Below are positions 33,836 to 36,614 of a stretch of 36,614 nucleotides of DNA, in pieces. This DNA is from Megasphaera massiliensis (GTDB lineage: Bacteria > Bacillota > Negativicutes > Veillonellales > Megasphaeraceae), in the NCBI RefSeq assembly GCF_000455225.1, contig NZ_HF954534.1:106329-142942 (forward strand), given 5' to 3'. Position 1 is the stretch's first letter. Each line of letters begins with the position of its first letter. Below the pieces are notes generated by a model. It was not told the origin of the DNA, searched no databases, and saw only the letters and a program-made list of their open reading frames with translations. The position numbers and the translations under genes were made by a program.

Positions 33836-35443
33836 TCATTCAAAGAGCTTCAGGAAGTCCTGTAAGTCTTTGGCTTTCTTTTCGTCTGCCGTGGTCAGGC
33901 TCTTCATCATGTCCAACAGTTCTTTTTCGTTGGCTGCCAGTTCCGCATTCGTCTTTGACAGCTCTTTATTAAGCTCTCCTAAGTCGATGTCCGGTTCGGG
34001 TTCAAAGGTATCGACATAGCGAGGAATGTTCAGGTTGTAGTCGTTTTCTACGATTTCGTCAAAACTTGCGACGTGGCAGAATTTGTCTTCGTCCTTCCGT
34101 TCCGTATAGGCCTTAAAGATCCGTTCGATATTGTCTTTCGTCAGGAGGCTCTGCGTCTTTTCTTTGACGAATTCCTTGCTGGCGTCGATGAACAAGACAT
34201 CGCGGCCGGGCCGTTCTTTCTTCAATACGACGATGGTCGTCGGAATCCCCGTCGAATAGAAGAGTCCTGCCGGAAGGCCGATGACGGCATAGATGAAGCC
34301 TTTTTCCAAGAGCTTCTGACGGATTTTTCCTTCCGTTCCCCCGCGAAAGAGGATGCCGTGAGGCAGGACGATGCCCATGGTCCCCGTCGCTTTCAGATGG
34401 TAGAGGCCGTGAAGTAAGAAGGCGTAGTCGGCCTTTGATTTCGGCGGCAAAACGCCGTAGTCGGCAAAACGGGTATCAGTCAGGAAATCTTTGTTGGCAC
34501 TCCATTTTTGCGAGTACGGCGGATTCATCAGGACGCCGTCAAAGTCGGTGATTTCATCGGCCGGCCAGTCCGTATCGAGGGTGTCGGCGTTGCGGAGCTG
34601 CTGTTTCGTCGCCGAAATGCCGTGAATGATCATATTCATCCGGGCCAGGTTATACGTCGAGGTCTTGATTTCCTGCCCGTAGTAGTCGATGGAATCGGCC
34701 TTTTCGACGTATTTGCGAACGTTGAGCAAGAGCGATCCCGATCCCATAGCCGGGTCATAGGCGGCAAAGCCGCGCTTCCCTTCCTGACCGCGGGTAACGA
34801 TGCGGGCCAACAAGGTCGATACCGACTGAGGCGTATAGAATTCGCCGGCCTTCTGGCCCATGTCGGAGGCAAAGTTACTGATGAGGTATTCATAGGCATC
34901 GCCGAGGATATCGCCGCTGTGACTGTCGAGGTTGAGCGGTGCCAAGGCTTTCATGACGTCGGCAATGAGGTCGTTCTGCCGCTGCGGCGTCGACCCCAGT
35001 TTCGTCGAATGCAAATCCACATCGTCAAAAAGGTGTTCCAATAAGGTCGTATTCGACTGCTCGAGATCAGTAAAGCCTTGGTTGAGGTGTTCCAGTTGGA
35101 AGGTTTGCTCATTGATTTCTTCAACCAAAGCCGTAAAGGTAAACTTGGGCTTGATGACGTAGTCCATGTCCATCGATTTCAGCAAGTCTTCCTGATAAGC
35201 CGGGTCATCATAATATTTCTGATAAACGGCCTGACGCATGGCTTCCGTCGCCACATCGGCTTCCGTCACTTCGCCGCCGTCGACTAAGACCGTCGCCGCC
35301 GTTTCCAAGGTCTTGTCCGACAGATGCTTATAAAAGATAAGGCCTAAGGCATAGTCCATATAGTCGGCCGCGCCCATGGTCTGACGCATGACGTTTGCCG
35401 AGTCCCATAAAACTTGTTCAAGGTTCTTATTTTCAGTGCTCAT
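33836..35443 (-). CDS. hsdM: Type I restriction enzyme, methylase subunit HsdM
   Basis: A 535-residue N6-adenine methyltransferase. The N-terminal helical domain is followed by GEFYTPQSVSTLLARI (near residue 200), the SAM-binding DPAMGSGSLLL (230-240) and the catalytic NPPYSQKW (307-314), then a C-terminal helical tail (ELNKELSKTNAELAANEKEL) that contacts HsdS. I chose the ATG at 35443 (MSTENKNLEQ) because GAGGAGAG lies seven bases upstream; the longer frame to 35479 overlaps the previous gene by more. It shares 11 bases with the end of the short HsdS-like gene. With HsdS it methylates the host target and protects it from HsdR. Confidence 0.97.
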   Translation of the reverse strand: MSTENKNLEQVLWDSANVMRQTMGAADYMDYALGLIFYKHLSDKTLETAATVLVDGGEVTEADVATEAMRQAVYQKYYDDPAYQEDLLKSMDMDYVIKPKFTFTALVEEINEQTFQLEHLNQGFTDLEQSNTTLLEHLFDDVDLHSTKLGSTPQRQNDLIADVMKALAPLNLDSHSGDILGDAYEYLISNFASDMGQKAGEFYTPQSVSTLLARIVTRGQEGKRGFAAYDPAMGSGSLLLNVRKYVEKADSIDYYGQEIKTSTYNLARMNMIIHGISATKQQLRNADTLDTDWPADEITDFDGVLMNPPYSQKWSANKDFLTDTRFADYGVLPPKSKADYAFLLHGLYHLKATGTMGIVLPHGILFRGGTEGKIRQKLLEKGFIYAVIGLPAGLFYSTGIPTTIVVLKKERPGRDVLFIDASKEFVKEKTQSLLTKDNIERIFKAYTERKDEDKFCHVASFDEIVENDYNLNIPRYVDTFEPEPDIDLGELNKELSKTNAELAANEKELLDMMKSLTTADEKKAKDLQDFLKLFE

Positions 35444-35987
35444 TAGATATCTCTCCTCGTTTGCTTTTTTCCAAGTCATGTAAAAGGCCGCGCAGGGCCT
35501 GAAATTTCAATTTCGTTTTTTGCATTTCCAAATAATGCTGATAGAGGGCCGTCACATACATCTGTCCCAATCTTTCTTGGTCCGCCATGGAAAGCAGGGG
35601 AATTTCGATTTGCTTCAACTGCTGGGCCGACAAGCGGACGATGACCGACCCTTGCAGCAAAATACGGCTCTGTCGGCTGATGTCGTCCGACTCGTTGAGC
35701 AAATAACAAAGGTAAGCCGGATGGAGCCTCTTCGTGTCAATGTCCAAAATAGCAAATACCTGGCTGATGAATTTACCCCGGTTGTCGTCCGAAATAATGG
35801 CCGCGGCCATACTCTCACTCGATCCCGGTTGACGGTATATAATCGGATTCGTAAGCGTGGCCAACTTCATCCGATAAAAGTCGCGCTCAAAATCCGCATT
35901 CGTGTATTTCCGATCCTGGTCGGCAGCAGATAGCCGGGCAACATTGTGCCCCGATACAATCTCGGCCAAGTCGCCTAAAAGTACCAT
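35433..35987 (-). CDS. Short HsdS-like protein (single recognition-domain type)
   Basis: A 184-residue protein heading the type I operon. VLLGDLAEIVSGHNVARLSA resembles the opening of an HsdS recognition domain, RILLQGSVIVRLSAQQLKQI and EIPLLSMADQERLGQMYVTA match the end of one, and ALYQHYLEMQKTKLKFQALR resembles the spacer helix. It is thus about half an HsdS, distinct in sequence from the full one at 32593. The gene overlaps hsdM by 11 bases, so it is expressed with the methylase. It could dimerise to give a second specificity, modulate HsdM, or be a non-DNA-binding partner. A pseudogene is less likely, since the frame is intact with AAGGAAGGG upstream. Confidence 0.75.
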   Translation of the reverse strand: MVLLGDLAEIVSGHNVARLSAADQDRKYTNADFERDFYRMKLATLTNPIIYRQPGSSESMAAAIISDDNRGKFISQVFAILDIDTKRLHPAYLCYLLNESDDISRQSRILLQGSVIVRLSAQQLKQIEIPLLSMADQERLGQMYVTALYQHYLEMQKTKLKFQALRGLLHDLEKSKRGEISNEH

Positions 35988-36071
35988 AACACCCTTCCTT
36001 TCTCATGATCTCATAAATCTGTACGCCCTTCGAAATTCGTACATTTCAAAATTTACATCTTTCATGTTTTT

Positions 36072-36100
36072 ATCATACGCTTTCATTTATATTCTGTCAA
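36072..36100 (-). promoter_or_regulatory. Promoter of the type I restriction-modification operon
   Basis: On the minus strand, TTGACA (36095-36100) and TATGAT (36072-36077) are exactly 17 bases apart, leaving a leader of about 80 bases before the short HsdS-like gene. Confidence 0.8.
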
Positions 36101-36139
36101 CCGTAAATTATCCAATGTACAAAGTTTAGATCAAAAAGC

Positions 36140-36174
36140 AAAGACCTATCATCCAAAAAAGACGATAGGTCTTT
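36140..36174 (-). terminator. Terminator between the CRISPR array and the restriction operon
   Basis: AAAGACCTATC (36140-36150) and GATAGGTCTTT (36164-36174) form a perfect 11-bp stem with a 13-base loop; on the minus strand TTT, GC and TTTTT follow. It would end a leftward CRISPR transcript just before the hsd promoter. Confidence 0.8.
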
Positions 36175-36253
36175 CGTCATGCATTCAGACCCCTTGCGAG
36201 GAAAACGGTAATACGACGCTGGAAAGCATATTGATTGGCTTACGGACAAACCC

Positions 36254-36327
36254 GTCTCAGTCCCCTATTGTATGACTCCCTTTCTAAAAGGAGTCCAAGT
36301 AGGTATGGGGCCGGTGTAAGAATATCC
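36254..36327. repeat. Decayed CRISPR repeat with hairpin insertion in its loop (copy B)
   Basis: The left half GTCTCAGTCCCC is followed by about 38 foreign bases containing the hairpin GACTCC/GGAGTC (36274-36295), and then GGGG at 36307-36310. The right half beyond GGGG is poorly kept, so the right edge is approximate. The insert is related to that of copy C. Confidence 0.6.
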
Positions 36328-36389
36328 CTCCCCAACAGGCAAGGCATGCGCCAATACCCTCCGACAAAAGTAGAAACATCAGAGCGTCA

Positions 36390-36464
36390 GATTCAGTCCC
36401 CTATGGTACAAACTCCTTTTTCAAAAAAGAGTCCATGTAACTCCGGGGATTTTGGTAATACGAC
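36390..36464. repeat. Decayed CRISPR repeat with hairpin insertion in its loop (copy C)
   Basis: TTCAGTCCCC (36392-36401) is the left half of the repeat and GGGGATTTTGGTAATACGAC (36445-36464) the right half. They are separated by about 40 bases instead of four. The insert contains the hairpin ACTC-CTTTTTC-AAAAAAGAGT and shares TAT, GTA, ACTCC, GAGTCCA and GTA in the same order with copy B. Confidence 0.7.
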
Positions 36465-36614
36465 TCTGTGACCAAACGTCATACTGTAACGCCCAAACTA
36501 TAAGTTTCAGTCCCCTTACGGGGATTTTGGTACGCTGACACGCAAACTGGATGGCCGTTGGAATCGCGGACGAAGGTGTTTCAGTCCCCTTACGGGGATT
36601 TTGGTACGCTGACG

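Larger units (their letters stand above)
36182..36614 (-). CRISPR. CRISPR array, probable leader-distal end (36-bp repeats)
   Basis: Two identical 36-bp repeats (36504-36539 and 36578-36613; begin GTTTCAGTCCCC, end TTGGTACGCTGAC) flank a 38-base spacer. The inner palindrome is TCCCC-TTAC-GGGGA. To the left come decayed copies: 36182-36217, about 36254-36327, and 36390-36464, with spacers of 36 and 39 bases visible. Read on the minus strand the repeat ends in ACTGAAAC, like the 8-base crRNA handle of many Cas6-processed type I-B and III systems, and decay is expected at the trailer. Both point to leftward transcription with leader and cas genes beyond the right edge. The subtype cannot be set here. 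Confidence 0.92.

Noticed and set aside
36235-36471. A 78-codon open frame at the right end
   Set aside because: It lies wholly inside decayed CRISPR repeats and spacers.
36504-36614. Plus-strand transcription of the CRISPR array
   Set aside because: The minus strand gives the handle-like ACTGAAAC end, and repeat decay on the left fits a trailer there. This remains an inference.

Overview
The window looks like a chromosomal segment of a diderm Firmicute of the class Negativicutes, probably close to Megasphaera; the genus is an inference from gene content. The evidence is a porin with a signal peptide, one SLH domain, a coiled coil and a beta-barrel ending in Phe (OmpM type), next to Firmicutes-style gene orders (secA-prfB, ftsEX with an EnvC-like M23 activator, csaB) in moderately GC-rich DNA.

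Region 1 (1-9838, minus strand) is a tightly packed run: secA, prfB (RF2, through a programmed +1 frameshift), a DUF2993/LmeA-like protein, a DUF5693 membrane protein, csaB, ftsE, ftsX and an envC-like gene cut by the window edge. Starts and stops overlap or almost touch from prfB onward, and a consensus promoter lies upstream of secA. The run joins protein export, translation termination, cell-wall glycan pyruvylation and septal peptidoglycan hydrolysis.

Region 2 (9984-16933) separates secA from hpf, which are usually neighbours in Firmicutes. It carries an HxlR regulator divergent from a four-gene operon (Old Yellow Enzyme-type flavin oxidoreductase, alpha/beta hydrolase, MIF-like tautomerase, DsbA-fold protein without its CXXC), a Na+/proline symporter, and a TetR regulator divergent from a short-chain dehydrogenase.

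Region 3 (16975-24235) holds hpf, the SLH porin with a strong promoter flanked by palindromes, about 1 kb with no gene I can support, two tandem aldo/keto reductases divergent from a LysR regulator, an LRAT-like protein and a low-molecular-weight tyrosine phosphatase.

Region 4 (24242-29426) is accessory: a RelB antitoxin followed by a relE broken by an in-frame stop, a TDT-family transporter, a SHOCT protein, a second RelB with no toxin, and an AAA/PD-(D/E)XK protein.

Region 5 (29511-36614) is a defence block. A type I restriction-modification operon (short HsdS-like protein, hsdM, two-TRD hsdS, hsdR) has a consensus promoter and is separated by a terminator from the decayed, probably leader-distal end of a CRISPR array with 36-bp repeats. 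The cas genes and most of the array would lie beyond the right edge. Two decayed repeats appear to contain related hairpin insertions of about 38-40 bp exactly in the loop of the repeat palindrome, the most unusual structure seen here.
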